Of a DNA stretch of 64,000 bases, positions 56,199-64,000 are shown piece after piece. Within the stretch, counting starts at the first letter, position 1; each line of letters begins with the position of its first letter. A program made the translations under genes and the position numbers. The notes beneath the pieces are model-generated. The model worked only from the letters and a program-made list of their open reading frames with translations. It had not been told where the DNA came from and did no database searches. The DNA is from Oxalobacteraceae bacterium OTU3CINTB1 (GTDB lineage: Bacteria > Pseudomonadota > Gammaproteobacteria > Burkholderiales > Burkholderiaceae_D), in contig CP099652.1 in NCBI GenBank assembly GCA_024123955.1, forward strand, positions 6,510,001 to 6,574,000. Reading direction: 5' to 3'.

Positions 56199-56262
56199 AA
56201 CCCGCACTGCGGCGAATTGGGGTCGTACCCCGTACGGGGTACGACCCCGCCCTGTGCGGGTT
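56199..56262. repeat. Composite perfect palindrome between tkt and tal
   Basis: A perfect 30-nt palindrome spans 56219-56248 (each half GGGGTCGTACCCCGT or its complement). It is enclosed by outer arms AACCCGCAC (56199-56207) and GTGCGGGTT (56254-56262). The set folds into a very stable nested hairpin on either strand. No T run follows, so it is not an ordinary intrinsic terminator. Confidence 0.9.
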
Positions 56263-56307
56263 GGCGGCCGGCTCAATCGACCGGCGCCGGGTTCCACAAC
56301 ATAGGAG

Positions 56308-57378
56308 TTACCGACCGCTCTTCTCCGCGATCACCTCTAACAGCTTCGCCCACGACTTGCTGAACGCCTCCGCGCCTTCTCGCTGCAAGCGTTCCGCCAA
56401 CTCATCGCCATCAATGCCGGCATCGGCGAACTTCGCAATCACCTTCTCCGCATCGCCACCCTCCGGCGGCATGCTGCCATTGACGATGCCATGATCGGCA
56501 AAGGCCAGCAAGGTCTTCTCCGGCACCGTGTTGATCGTATTCGGCGCCGTCAGCGACGTCACGTACAGCACATCCGACGCCTCCGGGTCCTTGGTCCCGG
56601 TACTAGCCCACAGCAGCCGCTGGGCCAACGCACCCCGCTCCGCCAACAGCTTCCATCGCTGCGACGCCAGCAACTCGCGATACGCCACATAGGTGCGGCG
56701 CGCCATGGCGATCCCCAGCGTGTTATTCGAGCCCTCCGGCCCCTCGTCCTTCACAGCGGAATCCCATCTGCTGACAAACACAGACGCCACCGAAGCCACC
56801 TTCGGATCGAGCCCCTTTTCAAGCCGGCGCTCGACGCCGCGAATATACGCCTCGGCCGCCGCCAAATACTGCTCCCGCGAGAACAGCAAGGTCACATTGA
56901 CCGGAATTCCGGCGAAGATCGCCTCCTCGATCGCCTTCACCCCTTCCGGCGTGCCGGGGATCTTGATGAACGCGTTGGGACGGTCCAGGCGCTTGTGCAG
57001 CGTCTTCGCTTCGCGCAGGGTGCCTTCGGCATCGTGCACCAATAGCGGCGAAACCTCCATCGACACCCAGCCGTCATGTCCTTCCGACTCTTCGTACATC
57101 GGCAGGAACAGATCGGCGGCGGCGCGCAGATCCTCCAGCGCCAGCTCGAGGAACAGCGCCTCGCCCGATTCGCCGGCGGCGCTGCGTTGCGCGATCGCCT
57201 TGTCGTAGAAGTCGGCGCCGTGGATGGCCGCCTCGAAAATGCTCGGATTCGACGTCAATCCTTTCAGGTCGTACTCGTGGATATACTTCTCCAGCGTACC
57301 GCTGGTGAGCAACCCGCGCGTGATATTGTCCAGCCACAGGCTTTGCCCGAGCTCATACAGACGCAATGCAGGGTTCAT
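56308..57378 (-). CDS. tal: Transaldolase
   Basis: The 356-residue protein has GQSLWLDNITRGLL, LKGLTSNPSIFE, VSMEVSPLL and NAFIKIPGTPEGVKAIEEAI with the Schiff-base Lys, then VNVTLLFSREQY. It is of the longer transaldolase subfamily (as in Mycobacterium and cyanobacteria) rather than the ~317-residue E. coli TalB. The ATG overlaps the HAD stop (ATGA), so it is translationally coupled to gnd-HAD. Confidence 0.94.
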   Translation of the reverse strand: MNPALRLYELGQSLWLDNITRGLLTSGTLEKYIHEYDLKGLTSNPSIFEAAIHGADFYDKAIAQRSAAGESGEALFLELALEDLRAAADLFLPMYEESEGHDGWVSMEVSPLLVHDAEGTLREAKTLHKRLDRPNAFIKIPGTPEGVKAIEEAIFAGIPVNVTLLFSREQYLAAAEAYIRGVERRLEKGLDPKVASVASVFVSRWDSAVKDEGPEGSNNTLGIAMARRTYVAYRELLASQRWKLLAERGALAQRLLWASTGTKDPEASDVLYVTSLTAPNTINTVPEKTLLAFADHGIVNGSMPPEGGDAEKVIAKFADAGIDGDELAERLQREGAEAFSKSWAKLLEVIAEKSGR

Positions 57379-58054
57379 GGTGTGCTCTCCTTTTCACGGC
57401 CGGCGAACGCCGGCAACTGGTGCTGCAAAAGATCGCCGATACGTTCGACGGTCAGGTCCGGGGTGGTGAAGCTGGCGACATCGGGCGCGGTGGCGTAGTG
57501 CCCCTGGCGCGGGAACACTGTGGTCAGCCGGTCGCCCCAGCCGGACTTCATCGCCGCCAGTATCCTCACCTTGTCATCGACCATTACATAGTGGCGCGCC
57601 GGGTAGGCTTTCTCGACCTCGCACAGCATCGTCTCCTTGTGGATGTAGATCAGCACGCGGCCGTCGACGGCGTCCCACAGCCCGGAATACTCCACTTTGC
57701 GCGGCTGGAAGACCACGTCGCCGTCAGACAGGATCACCACCTTGCCCCACTGGCCCAGGTGCTTGATGACCTCCAGCGCCTGCGGATACAGGCGGTCGGC
57801 GAAGCGATAGTTCATCAGCCAGCCGGCCATCAGCAGCAGCCGCGGTTCGTTGAGCGATTCGACGCGGTAGCGCTGCAGCGCGCCCAGATAGTCGACATAG
57901 CCCAGCTCCGAGCGCAGCTCCTCGAAGATCGCCCAGTAGCGGTCGCGCGCCTCGATGCCGAACTCGCGTTCCAGATGGTCGCGCAGGTCGCGCTGTACCG
58001 CGTCGTTGTCCATGAGCGTGTTGTCGCAGTCGACCAAAAAGACGATATCGTCCA

Positions 58055-58058
<4 letters not shown>
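57375..58058 (-). CDS. HAD-superfamily hydrolase in the gnd-tal operon
   Basis: The 227-residue protein begins [19 protein letters not shown], motif I with its DxD. VVILSDGD is motif II, a Lys follows in [12 protein letters not shown], and [10 protein letters not shown] is motif IV. A helical cap of about 100 residues separates motifs I and II. It is coupled by 4-nt ATGA overlaps to gnd upstream and tal downstream. A role as a phosphatase on a sugar phosphate or a toxic side product of the pathway is inferred from context alone. Confidence 0.82.
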
Positions 58059-59074
<1,016 letters not shown>

Positions 59075-59245
59075 ATCATATCCTCGCACTGTCAAAGTGC
59101 GCGGGCATGTCGAATGCAGGCCCCGCGCTCTGACGAGGGTAGACCTGCCGGACCGTCGCATCGGTTCGGTGGAGCACATAGCGGGCTCATCAATTAGCCC
59201 GATAGCGGGTCAATTTGTATCGCGATTGTTTCAGCGGTGGCTTGG

Positions 59246-60607
59246 TTAACCCAGCTCGCGCAGGCAATCGTCGAAAACGGATAGCAAACGGGCGACATCG
59301 GCCCCGGTGGTGTCGGGGCAGACCAGCAGCATGTTGTGGAAAGGAGTGATCAACAGGCCGCGATTGAGCAGGTACAAATGGATGATCTGTTCCAGCTCGC
59401 CGTCGAGGATCTTCTGCGCCTCGCCGCCGTTGCGCGGCGCTGTGGGCGCGAACTGGAATTCCGTGCGGGCGCCGACCCGCGTCACGCACCATGCCAGCTG
59501 GTGGCGGGCGATGACGTCGCGCAGCCCTTGCGCCAGCGTCGCCGCCAGCGCGAACATGTGCCGGTAGGCCGCGTCGGTCATCACCTGTTCGAGATTGGCG
59601 CGCATCGCGGCCATCGCAAACATGTTGGCGCTCAACGTGGTGCCGACGCCCGAGTGGCCTGGCGGCGCGCCGCGCTTGGCCTGCTCGACCCTGCGCGCCA
59701 GCACTTCGGTAAAACCATACACCGCGCAGGGGATTCCACCGCCGACGGGTTTGCCGATCACCAGCGCGTCCGGCCGCATGCCGTGGGCCTGCGCATAACC
59801 TCCGGGGCCGCTGCTGATGGTGTGCGTCTCGTCGATCACCAGCAGCGTGCCGTGACGCTGGATGATGCGCTGCGCCGCTTCCCAATATCCAGGCTCCGGC
59901 AGCACCATGCCGATATTGGTCATCACCGGCTCGGCCATCACGCAGGCGACATCGCCCGGCGCCAGCGCCGCTTCCAGCGCCGGCAGGTCGTTGAACTCGA
60001 CGACCACGGTGTGATCCGTCAGCGCGTGAACCTGCCCAAGAAGGCTGTCACGCTGCGTCGGCACGCCGTCGACCAGATCGACGAACACGTCGTCCACCGT
60101 GCCGTGATAGCAGCCATTGAAGACCAAGACCTTGTCGCGCCCCGTCGCCGCGCGCAGCCAGCGCAGCACAAAACGGTTGGCGTCCGAAGCCGACAGCGCG
60201 AACTGCCAGTACGGCAACCCGAAACGCCGCGCCAGTTCGGCCGCCACCGGCGCCGCGTCCTCCGACGGCAGCATGGCCGTGTAGCCACGCGTGGCCTGCC
60301 GCGCCACCGCCTGCGCCACGGCGGGCGGCGCATGGCCGAACATCGCGCCGGTGTCGCCCAAACAGAAATCGACATACTCGTGGCCGTCGACATCGCGGAA
60401 GCGCGCGCCGGAAGCCTCGGCCACCGTCAGCGCGAAAGGCGTCGACCAGTCGTTCATCCAGTGCATCGGCACGCCGAACAGCAGGTGCCGCGCCGCCTCC
60501 CCCGCCAGCCGTGCCGATTCGGGATTGCGCGAGATGTAACTGGCGCGCTCCCGCGCCGCCAGCGCCTGCGCGCGCTGCCAGTTCACTCCATCGCGGGTGT
60601 TGTACAT
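59246..60607 (-). CDS. Class III aminotransferase, glutamate-1-semialdehyde-aminomutase-like
   Basis: The 453-residue PLP enzyme has LTVAEASGARFRDVDGHEYVDFCLGDTG, FNGCYHGTVDD, LVIDETHTI (PLP-pyridine Asp) and the Schiff-base Lys286 in VIGKPVGGGIP. The overall shape is closer to HemL-like enzymes than to SpuC. It is unlikely to be heme-pathway HemL here, because the neighbours are polyamine catabolic genes. It probably transfers an amino group from a gamma-glutamylated or free amine product; the substrate is uncertain. It starts 10 nt after the PuuA-like stop codon. Confidence 0.83.
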   Translation of the reverse strand: MYNTRDGVNWQRAQALAARERASYISRNPESARLAGEAARHLLFGVPMHWMNDWSTPFALTVAEASGARFRDVDGHEYVDFCLGDTGAMFGHAPPAVAQAVARQATRGYTAMLPSEDAAPVAAELARRFGLPYWQFALSASDANRFVLRWLRAATGRDKVLVFNGCYHGTVDDVFVDLVDGVPTQRDSLLGQVHALTDHTVVVEFNDLPALEAALAPGDVACVMAEPVMTNIGMVLPEPGYWEAAQRIIQRHGTLLVIDETHTISSGPGGYAQAHGMRPDALVIGKPVGGGIPCAVYGFTEVLARRVEQAKRGAPPGHSGVGTTLSANMFAMAAMRANLEQVMTDAAYRHMFALAATLAQGLRDVIARHQLAWCVTRVGARTEFQFAPTAPRNGGEAQKILDGELEQIIHLYLLNRGLLITPFHNMLLVCPDTTGADVARLLSVFDDCLRELG

Positions 60608-60617
60608 CGCGCCCTCC

Positions 60618-61955
60618 TCACACCAGCAGCATCAGATGCTCGCGCTCCCAGGAACTAATCACGCGGCTGTAGGTGGCGAATTCCAGCTCCTTGACTTCGC
60701 AGAACGCCTGCACGAACAACTCGCCCAATATCTCGCTCAGGGGTTTGCATTCACGCAGCCGCAAAATCGCATCCTCCAGATTGCGCGGCAGCTGGTCGTG
60801 CACATGCTCCGCGCTGCCCTCGGTCGGCTCGGAAGGCGTCAGGCCATCGACCATGCCAAGGTAGCCGCACGCCAGGGTCGCGGCCATCGCCAGATAGGGA
60901 TTGACGTCCACGCCGGGCACGCGGTTCTCCACCCGGCGATTGGTCGGCGTGGAGTTGGGGATGCGGAAGCCGCAGGTGCGGTTGTCATAGCCCCAATGCA
61001 CATTGGTCGGCGCCGACATGAAGCGTGACAGCCGCCGGTAGGAATTGACATGCGGCGCAAACAGCAAGGTGGCCGCCGCCGTGTAGCGCTCCAGGCCCGC
61101 GATATAGTTGAAGAACAGGGGACTCGCCTCACCTTTTTTATCAGTGAAGATGTTGTTGCCGGTCGCCGCATCGAGGATGCTTTGATGAATATGCATCGCG
61201 CTGCCCGGCTCCGTCTCCATCGGCTTGGCCATGAAGGTGCCGAAGATGCCGTGCCGCAGCGCCGTTTCGCGCACCGCGCGCTTGAACAGGAACACGCGGT
61301 CGGCCAGTTCCAGCGCGTCACCGTGGGTGAAGTTGATTTCCATCTGGCCGGCGCCCGCTTCGTGAATCAGCGTCTCCACACCCAACTGGTGCTGCTTGCA
61401 GAACGTGGAAAGCTCAAGGAAGAAGGGATCGAAATCGTTGACCGCGTCGATCGAATACGATTGGCGGCCTGATTCGGTCTTGCCGCTGCGGCCCAGCGGC
61501 GGCGTCAGCGGCTCGTGCGGATTGCTGCTGCGGGCGACAAGATAGAACTCCATCTCCGGCGCCACCACCGGCTGCCAGCCACGGTCGGCATACAGCTTGA
61601 GGACCTTGCGCAGCACCGCGCGCGGCGACAGGCCCACCGGCGTGCCGTCGAAGTTCTGGCAATCGTGGATCACCAGCGCGACGTTTTCCGCCGCCCACGG
61701 CACCTGCCGCAAGGTGGCCAGATCCGGTACGCAGATCATGTCCGGATCGGTGGCGCCGGTGTAGGGCAGATTATTCGGCTGCTCGCCATTGACGGTGTTA
61801 AGCAGGACGCTCTTGGGCAGGCGCATCTCGCCTTCGCTGAGGAACAGGTCCTTGGGCAGGATTTTCCCGCGCGCGATGCCGGTCATGTCGGCGATCACGC
61901 ATTCCACCTCGTGGATATTGCGGTCGCGTAGAAAATCCTTCATTGCCTGGCTCAT
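60618..61955 (-). CDS. puuA: Gamma-glutamylpolyamine synthetase (PuuA-like glutamine synthetase family)
   Basis: The 445-residue glutamine-synthetase-fold enzyme has the start MSQAMKDFLRDRNIHEVECVIADMTGIARGKILP, MEFYLVAR, GAGQMEINFTHGDAL (metal Glu), FMAKPMETEPGSAMHIHQS, and NRVPGVDVNPYLAMAATLACG-like end (ENRVPGVDVNPYLAMAA). PuuA ligates glutamate to putrescine with ATP as the first step of the Puu pathway, and paralogues use spermidine or ethanolamine. It lies 17 nt downstream of the aldehyde dehydrogenase. Confidence 0.88.
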   Translation of the reverse strand: MSQAMKDFLRDRNIHEVECVIADMTGIARGKILPKDLFLSEGEMRLPKSVLLNTVNGEQPNNLPYTGATDPDMICVPDLATLRQVPWAAENVALVIHDCQNFDGTPVGLSPRAVLRKVLKLYADRGWQPVVAPEMEFYLVARSSNPHEPLTPPLGRSGKTESGRQSYSIDAVNDFDPFFLELSTFCKQHQLGVETLIHEAGAGQMEINFTHGDALELADRVFLFKRAVRETALRHGIFGTFMAKPMETEPGSAMHIHQSILDAATGNNIFTDKKGEASPLFFNYIAGLERYTAAATLLFAPHVNSYRRLSRFMSAPTNVHWGYDNRTCGFRIPNSTPTNRRVENRVPGVDVNPYLAMAATLACGYLGMVDGLTPSEPTEGSAEHVHDQLPRNLEDAILRLRECKPLSEILGELFVQAFCEVKELEFATYSRVISSWEREHLMLLV

Positions 61956-61972
61956 CGCCGTCTCCCTTTTCG

Positions 61973-63460
61973 CTAGCCGATCTGAATCCAGGTGGTTTTC
62001 AGTTCGGTGTATTTATCGAACGCGTGCAGCGACTTGTCGCGGCCATTGCCGGACTGCTTGTAGCCGCCGAACGGCACGGTGATGTCGTCGCCGTCGTACT
62101 GGTTCACGTGCACGGTGCCGGCCCGCAGCGCGCGCGCCGTTTGTATCGCCTTGGTCATGTCGGACGTCCATACCGCCGCCTGCAAGCCGTAAGGCGTCGA
62201 ATTGGCCTGCCTGATAGCCTCCTTCAGATCGGTAAAGGCCAGCACCGACAGCACCGGCCCGAAGATCTCTTCGCGCGCAATGGTCATGCCGCTGTCGACC
62301 TGGTCGAACAAGGTCGGCTCGACGAAGAAGCCGCCGGTCTCGGTGCGCGCCTGGCGCCCGCCCGACAACAGCTTGGCGCCATCCGCCTTGCCGGCTTCGA
62401 TGTATCCCATCACGGTCTTCAGTTGCGTGGCGTCGACAATCGCCCCCATCACCGTGTTCTCGTCGAGCGGATCGCCCGGCTGGAAGTCCGGCATCATCGC
62501 CAGCGCCTTCTCGATGAATTGGTCCTTGATCGAGGCCTCTACGAACAGGCGCGAAGGCGCGTTGCAGCTCTCGCCCTGATTGAAATAGATCGAGCCGATG
62601 GCCGAGGCCACGGCCGCATCCAGGTCGGGACAATCGGCGCAGACGATGTTGGCAGACTTGCCGCCCAATTCGGTCCACGCGCGCTTGAGGTTCGACTGGC
62701 CTGCCATCTGCAAAATCTGCTTGCCCACGCGGGTGGAGCCAGTGAAGCCGATGCAGTCGACGTCCATGTGCAGGGCCAGCGCGGCGCCGGCCTCGTGGCC
62801 GTAGCCGGGCAGCACATTGAATACGCCGGCCGGAATGCCCGCCTCCAGCGCGATGTCGGCCAGCCGCAGCGCCGTCAACGGCGACTTCTCCGAGGGCTTG
62901 AGCACCACGCTGTTACCGGCGGCGAGGGCCGGCGCGATCTTCCACGCGGCCATGATCATCGGGTAGTTCCACGGCACGATGGCGGCGACCACGCCGACCG
63001 GCTCGCGCGTGATCAGCGCCAGACTATTTTCGGCGGTCGGCGCAATCTCGTCGTAGATCTTGTCGATCGCCTCGCCGTACCAGCGCAGGCAGTTGGCGGT
63101 CGCGCCCACGTCCACGCTCTGGCTGTATTTGATTGGCTTGCCCATGTCCAGCGTTTCGAGCAGGGCCAGTTCGGGGCCGTACTTTTGCACCAGGTCGGCG
63201 AACTTGATCATGATGCGCTTGCGCTGCGCCGGCGACTTGCCCGCCCAGCTGCGCGCCTCGAAGGCCTCGCGCGCGCTGGCGACCGCCGCGTCGACATCGG
63301 CGCTGTCGCAGCGCGCGACCATGCCCAGCTTGCGGCCGTCGATCGGCGACAGGTTTTCGAACTGCTGCGCGTTCTTCGCCCACACGCGCTGGCCGCCGAT
63401 AAAGGCGCGGTTGTCCATCTGCAGGCTTGCCGCCCGCTCATGCCACGATGTTGTAGTCAT
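61973..63460 (-). CDS. puuC: Aldehyde dehydrogenase (gamma-glutamyl-gamma-aminobutyraldehyde type, PuuC-like)
   Basis: The 495-residue ALDH has the NAD site VVAAIVPWNYPMIMAAWK and GFTGSTRVGK, the general base in ELGGKSANIV, and the nucleophile Cys299 in NQGESCNAPSR. The last part ends VPFGGYKQSGNGRDKSLHAFDKYTELK. It oxidises the aldehyde from polyamine transamination to gamma-glutamyl-GABA or GABA. The ATG at 63460 has GGAG 6 nt upstream; an ATG 12 nt further up is in frame. It sits 24 nt after the aminotransferase stop. Confidence 0.9.
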   Translation of the reverse strand: MTTTSWHERAASLQMDNRAFIGGQRVWAKNAQQFENLSPIDGRKLGMVARCDSADVDAAVASAREAFEARSWAGKSPAQRKRIMIKFADLVQKYGPELALLETLDMGKPIKYSQSVDVGATANCLRWYGEAIDKIYDEIAPTAENSLALITREPVGVVAAIVPWNYPMIMAAWKIAPALAAGNSVVLKPSEKSPLTALRLADIALEAGIPAGVFNVLPGYGHEAGAALALHMDVDCIGFTGSTRVGKQILQMAGQSNLKRAWTELGGKSANIVCADCPDLDAAVASAIGSIYFNQGESCNAPSRLFVEASIKDQFIEKALAMMPDFQPGDPLDENTVMGAIVDATQLKTVMGYIEAGKADGAKLLSGGRQARTETGGFFVEPTLFDQVDSGMTIAREEIFGPVLSVLAFTDLKEAIRQANSTPYGLQAAVWTSDMTKAIQTARALRAGTVHVNQYDGDDITVPFGGYKQSGNGRDKSLHAFDKYTELKTTWIQIG

Positions 63461-63484
63461 TTTGCGCTCCAATCCAATTCAGGT

Positions 63485-64000
63485 TTAGACCCAGCCGCGT
63501 TCCTTGATGTCGGCGTAGGTCAGGTCCAGGCACTTGCGGATCAGCGTCACCATCTCGTCGATCTGGGCCACGGTCATGACCAGCGGCGGCGCGATGATCA
63601 TGCGGTCGCCGACGGCGCGCATGATCATGCCGTTGTCGAACATGTAGCCACGGCAGACCATGCCCACGCCCAGCGCCTCGTCGAACGTCACGTTATCGTG
63701 CGGTACCGCCCCCTTGCTGCGCACCAGATTGAGGCCCGCGACGAAGCCGCAGCTGTCAGCGTATCCAACCAGCGGATGGTCGGACAGTTCCGCAAAGCGC
63801 TTCTTCAAGTATGGCCCGGTTTCGTTGGCAACGCGCTCGACCAGCTTCTCGTCTTCGATGATGCGGATATTTTCCAGCGCGGCCGCGCAGGCGACCGGGT
63901 GGCCGGAATAGGTGAAGCCGTGATTGAACTCGCCGCCCTGCCCGATCAGCACATCGGCCACGCGGTCGCCGACCAGCACACCGCCGAGCGGCACATAACC
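63485..64000 (-). CDS. Class III aminotransferase (SpuC-like), 5' end outside window
   Basis: Only 171 C-terminal residues are visible (reading GYVPLGGVLVGDRVAD from the edge). They contain EFNHGFTYSGHPVACAAALEN, the small-domain segment GLNLVRSKGAV, and the family's ending MTVAQIDEMVTLIRKCLDLTY. The Schiff-base Lys would lie just outside the window. The pattern fits putrescine/polyamine:pyruvate aminotransferases. It is 24 nt upstream of the aldehyde dehydrogenase, so likely co-transcribed. Confidence 0.85.
   Translation of the reverse strand, partial: GYVPLGGVLVGDRVADVLIGQGGEFNHGFTYSGHPVACAAALENIRIIEDEKLVERVANETGPYLKKRFAELSDHPLVGYADSCGFVAGLNLVRSKGAVPHDNVTFDEALGVGMVCRGYMFDNGMIMRAVGDRMIIAPPLVMTVAQIDEMVTLIRKCLDLTYADIKERGWV

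Overview
The window is a dense, high-GC chromosomal stretch from a betaproteobacterium. I infer Oxalobacteraceae (the Massilia/Duganella/Janthinobacterium group) from three things: the pgk-pyk-fba-purC-purE-purK-sua5 gene order, a PPi-type phosphofructokinase, and the overall gene content. This placement is an inference, since no rRNA is present. I found about 59 protein genes, two of them cut by the window edges, and no tRNA, rRNA, CRISPR array, transposase or phage gene. Most of the content is housekeeping. The less ordinary material is in fusions, small repeats, regulatory sites and a few poorly characterised proteins.

Layout. 1-5.5 kb: tRNA modification (tcdA, partial), a hemerythrin-PdxH fusion, a cyclopropane-fatty-acid-synthase-like methyltransferase whose 3' end carries an inverted repeat, a flavin reductase and glutaryl-CoA dehydrogenase. 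5.5-9.4 kb: cell-surface proteins (OmpW, a GDSL lipoprotein esterase, an alpha/beta-hydrolase lipoprotein). 9.4-17.3 kb: a leftward block joining lower glycolysis (pgk, pyk, fba) to purine synthesis (purC, purE, purK) and sua5. 17.4-23.3 kb: AzlCD exporter, small metabolic proteins, a BepA-type protease and moaC. 23.3-27 kb: a lipoprotein with Gly-Pro-Leu-Gly blocks, an AT-rich spacer, a PilZ protein, pilA with a sigma-54 promoter, and an FHA protein. 27-33 kb: sucCD, a sulfatase-fold transferase, recX and recA with a LexA box. 33-42 kb: an overlapping two-component system/DUF4212/sodium symporter operon, then two tandem S9 peptidases sharing an upstream box. 42-50.6 kb: PPi-phosphofructokinase, pgeF, a secreted hydrolase, purM, hda, a HAD phosphatase, pcnB, folK and panB. 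50.6-54 kb: a 1122-residue UPF1-like helicase. 54-59 kb: pentose-phosphate genes (tkt; and gnd-HAD-tal, joined by ATGA overlaps). 59-64 kb: a polyamine catabolism cluster (two class III aminotransferases, a PuuA-like ligase and a PuuC-like dehydrogenase).

The genes work together mainly in central carbon flow. Fba, PPi-Pfk, Pgk and Pyk cover reversible glycolysis, Tkt/Tal/Gnd cover the pentose-phosphate route, and SucCD feeds the TCA cycle. Glutaryl-CoA dehydrogenase and the polyamine cluster bring in amino-acid and amine carbon. PurC/E/K/M, FolK, PanB, MoaC and PdxH supply nucleotides and cofactors.

The best candidates for undescribed biology are the hemerythrin-PdxH fusion, the large helicase with a coiled-coil-like insertion between motifs I and II, the dispersed 28-nt repeat that supplies the C-terminus of a coding region, the paired S9 peptidases with a conserved upstream box, and the FHA gene that starts immediately after the sucCD terminator. 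I did not find a clear multi-gene new system.
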